From [Mycobacterium] crassicus (GTDB taxonomy: Bacteria; Actinomycetota; Actinomycetes; Mycobacteriales; Mycobacteriaceae), in the NCBI RefSeq assembly GCF_020181615.1, contig NZ_CP084029.1, positions 3,578,800 through 3,642,799 of the forward strand: DNA of 64,000 nucleotides, in the 5' to 3' direction. The notes under the pieces were generated by a model. The model saw only the letters and a list, made by a program, of their open reading frames with translations, ran no database searches and had not been told where the DNA came from. A program made the translations under genes and the position numbers. How positions within the stretch are numbered: the stretch's first letter is position 1; every line of letters begins with the position of its first letter. Shown in pieces: positions 17,717-26,933 of the stretch.

Positions 17717-18378
17717 GCAGGCCCACGCGCCCGTCTCGGCACTATCACTACATCGCCGACGGACCGGCCATCTACGTCGAGTCATTCGCGACCATCCGCC
17801 GCGAATCCGACCTGTCGCACATCCCCGCCAGCGCCGAACGGCTCGCGGTGCGGATGATCCACGGCGCCGGCCAGACCGACGTCGCCAAGGACCTGTTGAT
17901 CCACCCCGACGCGGTGCCGGCCGGGCGCGCCGCACTCGACGGCGGCGCGCCGATCTTCTGCGATGCCCGGATGGTGGCGGTCGGGGTGACCGCCGGACGC
18001 CTGCCGGCCGGCAACGAGGTGCGCTGCTACCTGCGCGACGAACGGGTTCCGGCGCTGGCGCAGGAATGGGGAACCACCCGCTCGGCGGCAGCCGTCTCGC
18101 TGTGGGCACCCGAGCTGGACGGTGCCGTCGTCGCGATCGGCAACGCCCCCACCGCGCTGTTCCACCTGCTGGAAATGATCCTGGACGGCGGGCCGCGCCC
18201 CGCGGTGATCGTCGGTTGCCCGGTGGGGTTCATCGGCGCCGCCGAGTCCAAAGAGGCGCTGGCCGCACTGCACCACGATCACGGCATCGACATCCCGTTC
18301 GTGACCGTGCGCGGCCGGCGCGGCGGCTCGGCGATCACCTCGTCGGCATTGAACGCACTCGCCTCGGATGCCGAATGA
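17713..18378 (+). CDS. cobH: Precorrin-8X methylmutase
   Basis: Moves the C-11 methyl group to C-12, turning precorrin-8X into hydrogenobyrinic acid. The 221-residue protein shows the conserved AVRMIHGAGQTDVA (catalytic histidine), GGAPIFCDARMVAVGV, AIGNAPTALFHLLEM and GCPVGFIGAAESKEAL segments. GTG 17713 overlaps the cobG stop by 4 bp, and its stop overlaps cobIJ by 4 bp, as in the M. tuberculosis order cobG-cobH-cobI. Confidence 0.95.
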   Translation: MSRPTRPSRHYHYIADGPAIYVESFATIRRESDLSHIPASAERLAVRMIHGAGQTDVAKDLLIHPDAVPAGRAALDGGAPIFCDARMVAVGVTAGRLPAGNEVRCYLRDERVPALAQEWGTTRSAAAVSLWAPELDGAVVAIGNAPTALFHLLEMILDGGPRPAVIVGCPVGFIGAAESKEALAALHHDHGIDIPFVTVRGRRGGSAITSSALNALASDAE

Positions 18379-19907
18379 GCGGCACGTTCTACGGGGTGGG
18401 CCTGGGACCCGGTGACCCGGAGCTGATCACCCGCAAGGCGGCCCGGATCATCGCCGACGCCGACGTGGTGGCCTACCACGCGGGGGTCAACAAGGCGTCG
18501 TACGCGCGCACCATCGCCGCCGACCTGATCCGTCCCGGTGTCGTCGAAGAGGAGCTGCGCTACCCGGTCACCACCGGCGTCACCGACCATCCCGGCGGCT
18601 ATGCCGGGGCCCTCGCCGACTTCTACGAGGCCTCGGCGTCACGGCTGGCCGCCCACCTGGATGCGGGCCGCACGGTAGCCCTGCTGACCGAGGGTGATCC
18701 GCTGTTCTACGGCTCGTTCATGTACATGCACGATCGGCTGTCGGCCCGCTTCGACACCGAGATCATCCCGGGTATCCCGGCGTTCAGCGCCGCCACCGCC
18801 GCGCTCGGGATGCCGCTGGTGCGCCAGACCGACGTGCTGACCGTGCTGCCGGGCACCCTGCCGGAGCACGAGCTGGCGATGCGGCTGGCCGACACCGACG
18901 GCGCCATCATCATGAAGCTGGGCCGCACGTTCCCGGCCGTGCGGCGCGCCCTGGTCGCCGCGGGCCGGCTGGAACACGCCTACTACGTCGAACGTGCCAG
19001 CCATCCGCAGCAGCGCTGGCTGCCGGTGGCCAGCATCGATGAAGCGGAGGAGGCCGCCATTCCCTATCTGTCGCTGATCGTGGTCGACGGGGATTCCCGC
19101 AACGGGCAGCGCTCCCGGACCCCAGAAGACCAGGTTTCGGCGGTCGTCGAGCCGGTGCGCACCGCCGCCGAGCTGCTGGTCATCGGACTCGGTCCGGGGC
19201 CCGAGGAGTGGCTGACCGGCGAGGCGGCCGCGGCACTGATGACCGTCGACCACGTGGTGGGCTACGGCCCCTACGTCGCGCGGGTTCCGCAACGACAGGG
19301 ATTGCAGCGCCACACCTCGGGCAACACCGTCGAGCTGGACCGGGCCCGCTTCGCACTGGACCTGGCGGCCCGCGGCGAGAAGGTGGCGGTGGTCTCCGGC
19401 GGGGACGCCGGGGTTTTCGGGATGGCGTCAGCTGTATTCGAGGCGGCCTCCGAAACCGGATCGGCTGAGCAGTATCAACATGTTTCGGTGCGGGTGCTGC
19501 CCGGGGTGTCGGCGGTGCAGGCGGTGGCCGCGGCCGCGGGCGCCCCGATCGGGGCCGACTTCGCCGTGCTGAGCCTGTCGGATCGGCTCAAGCCGTGGGC
19601 GGTGATCGAGGAGCGGCTGCGGGCGATCGCCGACGCCGATCTGGTGCTGGCCATCTACAACCCGGCTTCTCGTGCCCGGCCCGACCAGATCGCGATGGCC
19701 CGCAAGGTGTTGCTGGAGCATCGTGACGCGGCGACCGTCGTGGTGATCGGGCGCGACGTCGGCCGGGCCGAGGAGTCGCTGACCGTGACCACGCTGGGCG
19801 ATCTGGACACCGACTCGATCGACATGAAATGCCTTCTGCTGGTGGGGGCGTCGTCGACCCGGGTGAACGGATCGGGTCAGGTTTGGACGCCGCGATGGGT
19901 TCGCTGA
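18375..19907 (+). CDS. cobIJ: Bifunctional precorrin-2 C20- / precorrin-3B C17-methyltransferase
   Basis: A fused enzyme of 510 residues. The first methyltransferase (about 1-245) begins FYGVGLGPGDPELITRKAARII and has LTEGDPLFYGSFMYMH; this is CobI. The second (about 258-510) has VIGLGPGPEEWLT, VGYGPYV, VVSGGDAGVFGMA and IYNPASRARPDQ; this is CobJ, which also contracts the ring. The fusion is known from M. tuberculosis (Rv2066, similar length). It overlaps cobH by 4 bp and cobM by 13 bp. Confidence 0.95.
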   Translation: MSGTFYGVGLGPGDPELITRKAARIIADADVVAYHAGVNKASYARTIAADLIRPGVVEEELRYPVTTGVTDHPGGYAGALADFYEASASRLAAHLDAGRTVALLTEGDPLFYGSFMYMHDRLSARFDTEIIPGIPAFSAATAALGMPLVRQTDVLTVLPGTLPEHELAMRLADTDGAIIMKLGRTFPAVRRALVAAGRLEHAYYVERASHPQQRWLPVASIDEAEEAAIPYLSLIVVDGDSRNGQRSRTPEDQVSAVVEPVRTAAELLVIGLGPGPEEWLTGEAAAALMTVDHVVGYGPYVARVPQRQGLQRHTSGNTVELDRARFALDLAARGEKVAVVSGGDAGVFGMASAVFEAASETGSAEQYQHVSVRVLPGVSAVQAVAAAAGAPIGADFAVLSLSDRLKPWAVIEERLRAIADADLVLAIYNPASRARPDQIAMARKVLLEHRDAATVVVIGRDVGRAEESLTVTTLGDLDTDSIDMKCLLLVGASSTRVNGSGQVWTPRWVR

Positions 19908-20665
19908 CGGTTCATTTCGTCGGCGCCGGTCCGGGCGCGGCGGATCTGCTGACGGTGCGGGCGGCGCGGCTGCTGGCCGCCGCCGACGTGGTGCTCTATC
20001 CGGGCAGCTATCTGGACCCGCAGGTGCTGGAACAGTGCTCTGGCACAGCCGAACTCGTCGACACCGCCGACCTGGACCTGGATGCGATCGTGGGCCGCTT
20101 CGTCGACGCCCATCGGGCCGGCCTGGCCGTGGTGCGGCTGGTGTCGGGCGATCCGTCGCTCTACAGCGCGGTGTCCGAACAGACTCGCCGGCTCGATGCC
20201 GCCGGGGTGCCGTGGGACCTCACGCCCGGAGTCCCGGCCTATGCGGCGGCAGCGGCGGTACTCGGCCATGAGCTCACGGTGCCACTGGTGGCACAGTCGG
20301 TGGTGCTGACCCGGGTTCAGGCCTCGTCCACCAAGATGCCGGAGTCCGAATCGCTGGCCGCGTTCGCCGCGACCGGGGCGACCCTGGTGCTGCACCTGGC
20401 GATCACCCGGACCCGAGAACTGATGGTCCAGCTGGAATCCGCTTACGGCCCGGACTGCCCGGTCGCGGTGGTCTACCGTGCGTCGCAGCCCGATGAGTTG
20501 GTGCTGCGCGGGACGGTCGCCGATATCGCCGATGCGGTGGAGAAGGCGGGGTTGCGTTCGGCCGCAGTCATTCTGGTGGGCCGGGCGATCGCCGATCTCC
20601 CCGATCCGTGCGCCGGGGAGAGCCATCTCTACGACCCGGACCGGGATCGTTCAGGACCGGGTTAA
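19895..20665 (+). CDS. cobM: Precorrin-4 C11-methyltransferase
   Basis: Methylates C-11 of precorrin-4 to give precorrin-5. The 256-residue protein starts MGSLTVHFVGAGPGAADLLTVR and has VVLYPGSYLD, RLVSGDPSLYSA, TPGVPAYAAAAAVLGHE and VYRASQPDELVLRGT, all CobM signatures. ATG 19895 lies inside the end of cobIJ; the open frame extends upstream to 19829, but homology begins here. Its last 15 bases overlap the end of convergent cobL. Confidence 0.92.
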   Translation: MGSLTVHFVGAGPGAADLLTVRAARLLAAADVVLYPGSYLDPQVLEQCSGTAELVDTADLDLDAIVGRFVDAHRAGLAVVRLVSGDPSLYSAVSEQTRRLDAAGVPWDLTPGVPAYAAAAAVLGHELTVPLVAQSVVLTRVQASSTKMPESESLAAFAATGATLVLHLAITRTRELMVQLESAYGPDCPVAVVYRASQPDELVLRGTVADIADAVEKAGLRSAAVILVGRAIADLPDPCAGESHLYDPDRDRSGPG

Positions 20666-21853
20666 CGCCCACTGGGTGACCGCCCGGCCCGGCGTCCAGC
20701 CGGTGAAGGACCCCAGCGGCGCGGCGTGTTCGACGTGGATGCGGGTCAGCTCGCCACCGTGTTCTCGGTAGTCCGTCACCAGCAGTGCCTCGGTTTCGAG
20801 CGTGACAGCGTGCGCCACCAGTCGCCCGCCGGGCCCCAGTGCCGCCAGGCAGGCCGCCAGTACCCCGGGCCGGCTCAGGCCGCCGCCGATGAAGACCGCG
20901 TTCGGCGCGGGCAGGTCCGCGAGCGCCTGCGGGGCCGGGCCGTGCACCACTTGCAGCGCGGGCACCCCGAGGTTGCGGGCGTTGCCTGAGATGCGCTGCG
21001 CCCTTTCCTGGTTCGCCTCGACTGCCACCGCCCGGCAGGTCGGGTGGGCGCGCATCCATTCGATGCCGACCGAGCCGGCGCCCGCCCCGACGTCCCACAG
21101 CAGCTGCCCGGGCGCCGGGGCCAGGCGCGCCAATGCCGAGGCCCGCAGGTCACGTTTGGTCAGTTGCCCGTCGTGGTCGTAGGCGTCATCGGGCAGCCCC
21201 GGCGCCCAGCCGGTCAGCAGGGGCCCGGCGAGTTCGACCGCGACGATATTGAGCCGGGGCATGTCACCGGTGAACGTCTCAGCGGTGAGTTCGTGCCGGG
21301 ACTCGGCCGCACCGCCCAGATCACCGAGCACCACCATCCGGCTCGCCCCGTAGCCTCGGTCGACCAACAGCGCCGCCAGCCGCTCGGGCGTCGTCTCGTC
21401 GGCGGAGAGCACCAGCACCCGCCGTCCCGGCGCCAGCTCGCGCAGCACCGCGTGCACGTCGCCGGCCCGGATCACCGCGACGGATTCCGCCGGCCAGCCC
21501 AGCCGGGCCCGGGCCAGCGTCACCGAGGAGACCGCCGGAACGACGGTTACCTGGTCGGCACCGAACAGCTCGATCAGCGTGCTGCCCACTCCGGACAGCA
21601 GCGGATCGCCGGAGGCCAGCGCCACCACCCGCTGCCCGGCCAGGCCGTCGAACAGCGCGGGCAGTCCGGCGCGCAGCGGAGTGGGCCAACTGTGGCGCTG
21701 TTGGCCGGCGACCGCGGGCAGCAGGTCCAGGTGCCGCGGTGCACCGATCACGACGTCGGCGGCCAGCACCGTCTCCCGCACCGGCCCGGGCAGCCCGGCC
21801 CAGCCGTCGGCGCCGATCCCGACAACGGTGAGGCGATGAGCTGGTATGGGCAC
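20651..21853 (-). CDS. cobL: Precorrin-6Y C5,15-methyltransferase (decarboxylating)
   Basis: Methylates C-5 and C-15 and decarboxylates the C-12 acetate of precorrin-6B. Two domains are fused in 400 residues. The CbiE-like methyltransferase (about 1-205) carries LTVVGIGADGW, LASGDPLLSGVGSTL and the PAVSSVTLARARLGW block. The CbiT-like methyltransferase (about 225-400) has LTKRDLRASALARLAP and the SAM motif DVGAGAGSVGIEW. It is divergent from the chelatase unit; its start codon sits at the edge of the riboswitch leader on the other strand. Confidence 0.94.
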   Translation of the reverse strand: MPIPAHRLTVVGIGADGWAGLPGPVRETVLAADVVIGAPRHLDLLPAVAGQQRHSWPTPLRAGLPALFDGLAGQRVVALASGDPLLSGVGSTLIELFGADQVTVVPAVSSVTLARARLGWPAESVAVIRAGDVHAVLRELAPGRRVLVLSADETTPERLAALLVDRGYGASRMVVLGDLGGAAESRHELTAETFTGDMPRLNIVAVELAGPLLTGWAPGLPDDAYDHDGQLTKRDLRASALARLAPAPGQLLWDVGAGAGSVGIEWMRAHPTCRAVAVEANQERAQRISGNARNLGVPALQVVHGPAPQALADLPAPNAVFIGGGLSRPGVLAACLAALGPGGRLVAHAVTLETEALLVTDYREHGGELTRIHVEHAAPLGSFTGWTPGRAVTQWALTRS

Positions 21854-21856
21854 GGT

Positions 21857-22000
21857 GTTAGGGTATCGGCGCGAAGTGCCAGGGAAGTCGGTGTGACTCC
21901 GACGCAGGCCCGCTACGGTGTTCCGCGACGCATTCCGGGTGATCGGGAAGCGTCTCGGTCAGTCCGAATACCGGCTTCGCGTTGCCAACACACGTTGGTC
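21857..22000 (+). promoter_or_regulatory. Cobalamin riboswitch 1 (chelatase-cobO-cobBC-cobD unit)
   Basis: Cobalamin-binding leader RNA. The conserved core reads GTGCCAGGGAAGTCGGTG at 21876-21893, then GACTCCGACGCAGGCCCGC and ACGGTG. The downstream B12-box equivalent GTCAGTCCGAATACC follows at 21958-21972. A hairpin CCAAC-ACAC-GTTGG (21984-21997) lies just ahead of the GAGCGGAG ribosome binding site of the gene starting at 22019, consistent with translational control. Ends are approximate. Confidence 0.9.
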
Positions 22001-22018
22001 ATCACGAGCGGAGCCTCA

Positions 22019-23959
22019 ATGCAACAGCTGTACCCCTTTCCTGCCGTCCTCGGCGGCGACCCGGACGCACCGGGCGGCCTCGACGACATGGCGCTGGCGC
22101 TTGTCCTGAGCGCGATCTCCCCCGGTATCGGCGGTGTGCTCATCCGCGGCGAGAAGGGCACCGCGAAATCAACGCTGGTTCGCGCGCTGGCCCAGGTGCT
22201 GCCGCCCATCGACGTGGTGTCCGGCGACCGCTTCTCCTCCGATCCCGCTGAGGCGCACCCGCTCTCCCCGGACGGACCGTTCCCCGCCGACGCCGACGTC
22301 GAGACCCGACCGGTGCGGCTGGTGGAGCTGCCGGTCGGCGCCACCGAGGACCGGGTGTTGGGCTCGATCCACCTGGAGCGGGCACTCGGTGACGGCGTGG
22401 TGGAATTCGAGCCAGGGCTGTTGGCCCGCGCCAACCGCGGCATCCTCTACGTCGACGAGGTCAACCTGCTCGCCGACCACCTGGTGGACCTGCTGCTGGA
22501 TGCCGCCGCGATGGGACGTCTGACGGTGGAACGCGACTCGGTGTCGGTCACCCACGCCGCACGATTCGTGATCGTCGGGACCATGAATCCCGAGGAGGGC
22601 GAGCTGCGACCGCAGCTGCTCGACCGGTTCGGGCTCACGGTCGAGGTCTCCGCGCCGCGCGATCCGGCGTTGCGGGCCGAGGCGGTGCGACGGCGGCTGG
22701 CCTTCGACGCCGATCCCGACGGTTTCGCCGCGACGTACGCCGCGACCGAGGAACGGCTGCGGGCACGGATCCGACAGGCGCAGCAACTGCTGCCCCGGGT
22801 GCTGCTCACCGACGCCGCGCTGGTCAAGATCGGTGAGATCTGTGCGGCGTTCGACGTGGACGGCCTGCGCGGCGACATCGTCTGTGCGCGTGCCGCGGTC
22901 GCCCATGCGGCGTGGCAGGGCCGCGACGCGGTCAACATCTCCGACCTGCGGGTGGCCGCCCGGCTGGCACTGCCGCATCGGCGCCGGCGCAAACCGTTTG
23001 ACGCGCCGGGACTCGATGAGGCGGAACTCGACGAGCTGCTGCCCCCGGAGGATTCCGGCCCCGAGCCCGATCCGGATGGTCCCGAGCCGGACGGCGGGAA
23101 TGCCGCCCCGCCCGATCAGGGCGGCCCGGCGCCGACGGGGGGGTCCACGTCGACGGTGGGCGCCGATTCCCCCTATCGAGCACGGCTTTTCACCGTCGAC
23201 GGGGTCGGCACCGGCAGCGCGGGGCGGCGCAGCCGGGCCCGCACCAGTTCGGGGCGACGGATGGGTGCCACCGCGGCGAACGTCGCCGGCGGGTTGCACC
23301 TGTTCGAAACGCTGCGGGCCGCCGCACCGCATCAGGGCGCACGGGGCCGGATCGGCGGCCGAATGATCCTGCGGGCGGACGATCTTCGTCGCGCCGTCCG
23401 GGAGGGCCGGGAAGCCAATCTGGTGCTGTTCGTCGTCGACACCTCCGGGTCGATGGCCGCGGCCGAGCGGATGCGGCACGTCAAGACCGCGATCGCCTCC
23501 CTGCTGCTCGACGCCTACCGCCGCCGGGACCGGGTGGCGGTGGTGACGTTCCGCGGCACGCAGGCCGAGCTGGTACTGCCCGCGACGGGGTCGGTGGAGA
23601 TCGCCGCCGTCCGACTCGACGACATACCCGCCGGTGGGCGCACCCCGCTGGCCGAGGGTCTGATCGAAGCCGGCGAGGTGATCCGCCGTGAACGACTGCG
23701 CGACCCGGCATGCCGACCGCTGCTCGTGGTGCTGACCGACGGCCGGGCCACCGCCGGCGACGATCCGGTGGCCAGGTCCCACCAGGCCGCGACTGCCCTT
23801 GCCGAACAGGGCTTTTCGACGGTGGTGGTGGACTGCGAGAACGGCCGGATGCGCCTCGGGTTGGCGCGCACGCTCGCCGATCAGCTACGGGCCGAATACG
23901 TCCCGCTGCCTCAGGTGAGCGCCGAGGCGTTGACCGAGATCGTGAAGGGAGCCGCCTGA
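22019..23959 (+). CDS. Magnesium-chelatase-like AAA+/VWA protein, probable cobaltochelatase subunit
   Basis: A 646-residue fusion of ChlI- and ChlD-like parts. The N-terminal AAA+ ATPase has Walker A GEKGTAKST, Walker B ILYVDEVNLL and the MNPEEGELRPQLLDRFG sensor region. A Pro/Gly/Asp-rich linker (about 345-395) follows. The C-terminal von Willebrand A domain has the MIDAS motif DTSGSM. It resembles Rv2850c, next to cobO in M. tuberculosis. Given the cobalamin riboswitch, cobO downstream and cobN elsewhere in the window, I infer that it supplies the ATPase motor for CobN. A longer open frame upstream overlaps the riboswitch and is not coding. Confidence 0.88.
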   Translation: MQQLYPFPAVLGGDPDAPGGLDDMALALVLSAISPGIGGVLIRGEKGTAKSTLVRALAQVLPPIDVVSGDRFSSDPAEAHPLSPDGPFPADADVETRPVRLVELPVGATEDRVLGSIHLERALGDGVVEFEPGLLARANRGILYVDEVNLLADHLVDLLLDAAAMGRLTVERDSVSVTHAARFVIVGTMNPEEGELRPQLLDRFGLTVEVSAPRDPALRAEAVRRRLAFDADPDGFAATYAATEERLRARIRQAQQLLPRVLLTDAALVKIGEICAAFDVDGLRGDIVCARAAVAHAAWQGRDAVNISDLRVAARLALPHRRRRKPFDAPGLDEAELDELLPPEDSGPEPDPDGPEPDGGNAAPPDQGGPAPTGGSTSTVGADSPYRARLFTVDGVGTGSAGRRSRARTSSGRRMGATAANVAGGLHLFETLRAAAPHQGARGRIGGRMILRADDLRRAVREGREANLVLFVVDTSGSMAAAERMRHVKTAIASLLLDAYRRRDRVAVVTFRGTQAELVLPATGSVEIAAVRLDDIPAGGRTPLAEGLIEAGEVIRRERLRDPACRPLLVVLTDGRATAGDDPVARSHQAATALAEQGFSTVVVDCENGRMRLGLARTLADQLRAEYVPLPQVSAEALTEIVKGAA

Positions 23960-24573
23960 TGCCGCAGGGACAACCGTTGACGGTGCCCGACGACAACCTG
24001 ACCACCCGTCAGCGCCGCAATCGCCCGTTGCTGATGGTGCACACCGGCGACGGCAAGGGAAAGTCCACCGCCGCGTTCGGGATGGCGCTGCGCGGCTGGA
24101 GCCAGGGCTTTGACATCGGGGTGTTCCAGTTCGTGAAGTCCGCGAAGTGGCGGGTCGGCGAGCAGACCGTACTGGAACGCCTTGGCGCCCTGCACGAACA
24201 GACCGGTGAGGGCGGACCGGTGCAGTGGCACAAGATGGGTTCGGGCTGGTCGTGGAGCCGCAAGGCCGGCGACGTCGAAGATCACGCCGGCGACGCGCTG
24301 GCGGGGTGGAACGAGATCAAGCGCCGCCTCGCCGAGCAGAGCCACGACCTGTACGTGCTCGACGAGTTCACCTACCCGATCAACTGGGGCTGGGTGGACA
24401 TCGACGACGTCGTCGAGACACTGCGCAACCGGCCCGGGCATCAGCACGTGGTGATCACCGGCCGTCGCGCCGACCCTCGGTTGATCGAGATCGCCGACCT
24501 GGTCACCGAGATGACCAAGATCAAACATCCGATGGACGTCGGCCAGAAGGGTCAGCGCGGCATCGAATGGTGA
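23959..24573 (+). CDS. cobO: Cob(I)yrinic acid a,c-diamide adenosyltransferase
   Basis: Adds the adenosyl group from ATP to cobalt in corrinoids (CobA/CobO/BtuR type). The 204-residue protein has the P-loop GDGKGKSTAAFGMALRG, the FVKSAKWRVGE segment and the LDEFTYPINWGWVD and ITGRRADPRLIEIADLVTEM signatures. Its ATG overlaps the preceding TGA by one base, and its end overlaps cobBC by 7 bp. Confidence 0.95.
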   Translation: MPQGQPLTVPDDNLTTRQRRNRPLLMVHTGDGKGKSTAAFGMALRGWSQGFDIGVFQFVKSAKWRVGEQTVLERLGALHEQTGEGGPVQWHKMGSGWSWSRKAGDVEDHAGDALAGWNEIKRRLAEQSHDLYVLDEFTYPINWGWVDIDDVVETLRNRPGHQHVVITGRRADPRLIEIADLVTEMTKIKHPMDVGQKGQRGIEW

Positions 24574-26933
24574 GTGTGGTGGGCACTTCCCTGCCCCGTC
24601 TGGTGGTGGCCGCACCGGCATCCGGGCACGGCAAGACCACCGTGGCCGTCGGGCTGATGGCGGCGCTGTCCGCGCGAGGACTGCGGGTCAGCGGGCACAA
24701 AGTCGGCCCGGACTACATCGACCCGGGCTATCACGCACTGGCGACCCGGCGCCCGGCCCGTAACCTCGACCCCTACCTGGTCGGCGCGGATCGGATCGTG
24801 CCGTTGCTGCTGCATGGTGCCTCAGGCGCCGACGTCGCCGTGATCGAAGGCGTGATGGGGCTTTTCGACGGCCGACTCGGCTCGGGCGGTGAGGCCTCCA
24901 CCGCCCACGTCGCGGCGCTGACCGCGAGCCCGGTGCTGCTGGTCGTCGACATCTCGCATGCCTCCCGGACCCACGCCGCGGTGGTGGCGGGCCTGGCCGG
25001 CTTCGACCCGGCGGTGCGGATCGCCGGGGTCGTGCTCAACAAGGCCGGCAGCGCCCGGCACGCCGACGAAGTCGTCGCGGCATTGGGCCCCATCGGCATT
25101 CCGGTGCTCGGGGTGTTGCCCCGCGATGCGGAGGTCGAGACGCCGTCGCGGCATCTCGGGCTGATTCCTGCCGCCGAGCGCGACGAATCCGGTGCCGTAC
25201 TGGAGCGGCTGGCCCAGTTGTTCGAACAGCATGTGAACCTCGACGCGGTGACCGCGCTGGCGAGGCAGGCCCCGGATGTGGCGGGCGCGGTGTGGGATCC
25301 GTGTGCCGAAGTGCGCGCTGCGTCGCCGGGCCGGCCGGTGGTGGCGGTCGCCGGTGGGCGGGCCTTCACGTTCGGCTACACCGAGACGTTCGAGTTGCTG
25401 CGCGCCGCGGGTTGCGAGGTGGTCTGCGTCGACCCGCTCACCGACTCGGCCCTGCCGGCCGGGACCGCCGGAATCTATCTGGGCGGCGGGTTCCCGGAGG
25501 TTTACGCCAGCGAATTGGCCTCCAACACGGCCTTTCTCGGCGCGATCCGGGAGGCTGTTGCGGCGGGGGTGCCGACCGTCGCCGAATGCGGCGGGTTGGC
25601 CTACCTGTGCCGCAGTGTCGGCGAGGTCGCCGGGGTCGGGGCGCTGGCAGCAGGCGCGAAGATGTCGCCGCGTCTGACCCTGGGCTACCGCAACGCCACC
25701 GCACCGGCCGACAGCCTGCTGGCGCGGGCCGGCGATCAGGTGACCGGACATGAATTCCACCGCACTCGTGTCACGTTCGATCGCCCGGCCGATCCCGCGT
25801 GGCAGCTGCCGGAGGGCCCCGATGGTGTCGCCGGGCCGAGCCTGCACGCGTCCTACCTGCACACCCACTGGGCCGGGTATCCGCGGCTGGCCCAGCGGTT
25901 CGCCGACGCGGTACACGCATTCACCGGACCGGATCTGCACCATCACGGCGATGTCGAGGCTCGGCCCGGTCTGCTCGACTTCGCGGTGAACGTCTACGCC
26001 GGCCCGCGTCCGGACTGGCTCGATGCCGCCCTGCACGCCTCGCTTGACGACGCCGCCTCGTATCCGGATTCCGCTGCCGCCCGTGACGCGCTGGCCGCCC
26101 GGCACGGCCTTCTCGGCGCCGAGGTGCTGCCCACCGCTGGCGCCTCCGAGGCTTTCGATCTGGTGGCCCGGCTGCGGCGGTGGCGGCGGCCGGTGGTGAT
26201 CCACCCGCAGTACACCGGGCCGCATGCCGCGCTGACCGCCGCCGGGCACAACGTGGATGTTGTGCTCTGTCACGCCGCGGACGATTTCGCGCTGCACCCT
26301 TCCGAAGTGCCCGACGACGCCGACCTCGTCGTCGTCGGAAACCCGACCAACCCCACCGGGGTCCTGCACCCCGCCGAGACGCTGCGCCGGCTGCTGCGAC
26401 CCGGCCGGGTGGTGCTGGTCGACGAGGCGTTCCTCGACGCCATCCCGGGTGATCCCGAAACCCTGTCCGGGGAGCGGCATCCGGGGCTGTTGGTGAGCCG
26501 TAGCCTGACCAAACACTGGTCGATTCCCGGCGTCCGGGCCGGGTATCTGCTCGGTGATCCCGGGTTGATCGCCGCCGCGGCAAGGCTACAGATCCCCTGG
26601 TCGGTGTCGGCGCCGGCACTGGCCGCAATGATCTCCTGCTCGGATGAGCGGGCGTTGACCGAAAGTGATCTTCGGGCAAAGCAGTTGGCTTTGTGGCGCT
26701 CTGATCTGGGCGCGGCGCTCATCGCTCGCGGCGTGCCGTTCGTCGCGGGTGCGGCGCCCTACGTGCTGGCCCGGGTCGGTGACGGCGTGCATACGGCGTT
26801 GCGGGAGAACGGGATAGCGGTGCGGCGTGCCGACACCTTCCCCGGCCTGGACGCCACCTGGGTGCGGATCGCGGTCCGTCCACCGGAGTGGACCGATCAG
26901 CTGTTGTCCGCCCTCGACCGGGCACTGCGGTGA
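24567..26933 (+). CDS. cobBC: Fusion of cobyrinate a,c-diamide synthase (CobB) and threonine-phosphate decarboxylase-like aminotransferase (CobC)
   Basis: A single 788-residue frame carries two enzymes. Residues 1 to about 455 are CobB, the glutamine-dependent a,c-diamide synthase, with P-loop APASGHGKTTVA, KVGPDYIDPGYH, EGVMGLFDG and the glutaminase nucleophile Cys341 in AECGGLAYL. Residues from about 460 are a fold-type I PLP enzyme of the CobC/HisC group, starting GLLDFAVNVYAGPRPDWL, with NPTNPTGVL and the PLP lysine K649 in RSLTKHWSIPG. CobC makes or attaches the aminopropanol arm. I see no stop or frameshift between the halves. In M. tuberculosis the two are separate (cobB Rv2848c, cobC Rv2231c). 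ATG 24567 was chosen; GTG 24570 is equivalent. Confidence 0.92.
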   Translation: MVSVVGTSLPRLVVAAPASGHGKTTVAVGLMAALSARGLRVSGHKVGPDYIDPGYHALATRRPARNLDPYLVGADRIVPLLLHGASGADVAVIEGVMGLFDGRLGSGGEASTAHVAALTASPVLLVVDISHASRTHAAVVAGLAGFDPAVRIAGVVLNKAGSARHADEVVAALGPIGIPVLGVLPRDAEVETPSRHLGLIPAAERDESGAVLERLAQLFEQHVNLDAVTALARQAPDVAGAVWDPCAEVRAASPGRPVVAVAGGRAFTFGYTETFELLRAAGCEVVCVDPLTDSALPAGTAGIYLGGGFPEVYASELASNTAFLGAIREAVAAGVPTVAECGGLAYLCRSVGEVAGVGALAAGAKMSPRLTLGYRNATAPADSLLARAGDQVTGHEFHRTRVTFDRPADPAWQLPEGPDGVAGPSLHASYLHTHWAGYPRLAQRFADAVHAFTGPDLHHHGDVEARPGLLDFAVNVYAGPRPDWLDAALHASLDDAASYPDSAAARDALAARHGLLGAEVLPTAGASEAFDLVARLRRWRRPVVIHPQYTGPHAALTAAGHNVDVVLCHAADDFALHPSEVPDDADLVVVGNPTNPTGVLHPAETLRRLLRPGRVVLVDEAFLDAIPGDPETLSGERHPGLLVSRSLTKHWSIPGVRAGYLLGDPGLIAAAARLQIPWSVSAPALAAMISCSDERALTESDLRAKQLALWRSDLGAALIARGVPFVAGAAPYVLARVGDGVHTALRENGIAVRRADTFPGLDATWVRIAVRPPEWTDQLLSALDRALR

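Noticed and set aside
21044..22018. N-terminal extension of the chelatase frame
   Set aside because: It runs antisense through cobL and across the cobalamin riboswitch; the AAA+ protein starts at ATG 22019 behind a ribosome binding site.
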